DNA from: an uncultured Bacilli bacterium
GTDB lineage: Bacteria > Bacillota_I > Bacilli_A > RF39 > UBA660
NCBI GenBank assembly: GCA_910579535.1
Contig: CAJTUR010000044.1
Coordinates: 1-6,706 of the forward strand
Length of the DNA stretch: 6,706 nt
Direction: 5' to 3'
In this document: positions 6,688-6,706 of the stretch, one piece after another
Numbering within the stretch: the stretch's first letter is position 1
Layout of the letters: each line of letters opens with the position of its first letter
Notes under the pieces: generated by a model
Databases searched by the model: none
Seen by the model: only the letters and a program-made list of their open reading frames with translations
Told to the model about the DNA's origin: nothing
Program-made: the position numbers and the translations under genes

Positions 6688-6706
6688 GTCGGGCATAACC
6701 CCACTG
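6686..6706. repeat. Second imperfect inverted repeat abutting the first
   Basis: CAGT at 6686-6689 pairs with ACTG at 6703-6706, then one C/C mismatch, then GGG (6691-6693) with CCC (6699-6701), leaving a five-base loop CATAA. It overlaps the first hairpin by two bases and reaches the final base of the window, so the stem may extend further. Two consecutive stems in a G+C-richer patch suggest an element edge or a structured RNA rather than chance. Confidence 0.5.

Noticed and set aside
6661..6706. Intrinsic transcription terminator at the end of the operon
   Set aside because: The stem is good, but no T-run follows on either strand and the left arm lies in the coding sequence, so I list it as an inverted repeat only.

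Overview
The window looks like part of a surface-polysaccharide biosynthesis and export locus from a very AT-rich, low-GC Gram-positive bacterium (Bacillota, possibly an Erysipelotrichia- or Lactobacillales-like lineage; the genus cannot be fixed from this sequence). The evidence is the strong A/T bias, lysine- and asparagine-rich proteins, good Gram-positive ribosome binding sites (AGGAGG, AGAGGTGG) and a TTG start. Tryptophan is encoded by TGG throughout and no gene needs TGA as a sense codon, so the standard bacterial code fits.

Six genes lie on the + strand and are packed like an operon. In order they are: a GT2 glycosyltransferase (88-936); a DUF1972/GT4 rhamnosyltransferase-like protein of the RgpA/GacB/Cps2T kind (938-2092); the ATPase (about 2136-2879) and permease (2882-3658) of a Wzt/Wzm-type polysaccharide ABC exporter; a second GT2 enzyme of the rhamnosyltransferase type (3658-4485); and a 722-residue protein with two consecutive GT4-like modules, the second resembling the rhamnosyltransferase WsaF (4498-6666). 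Junctions are tight (1 to 12 bases, one overlap), except for 43 bases before the ATPase gene, where there is a candidate internal promoter.

Together the genes suggest an ABC-transporter-dependent pathway. The four glycosyltransferases would extend a lipid-linked glycan, probably rhamnose-containing, on the cytoplasmic face. Wzm/Wzt would then flip the finished chain across the membrane for attachment to the cell wall. The gene set is reminiscent of streptococcal rgp/gac clusters and Geobacillus wsa clusters, but the ATPase precedes the permease and lacks a C-terminal carbohydrate-binding domain. No initiating sugar-phosphate transferase, dTDP-rhamnose (rml) gene or ligase lies in the window, so those steps must be encoded elsewhere.

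The first 87 bases hold a leader and ribosome binding site, with no convincing gene. The last 46 bases are strikingly different: about 50% G+C against the AT-rich surroundings, and folded into two abutting inverted repeats, the first containing the stop codon of the last gene. There is no T-run, so this is not a standard terminator. It may be the edge of a mobile element or another structured element continuing past the window, and it is the most unusual non-coding signal here.
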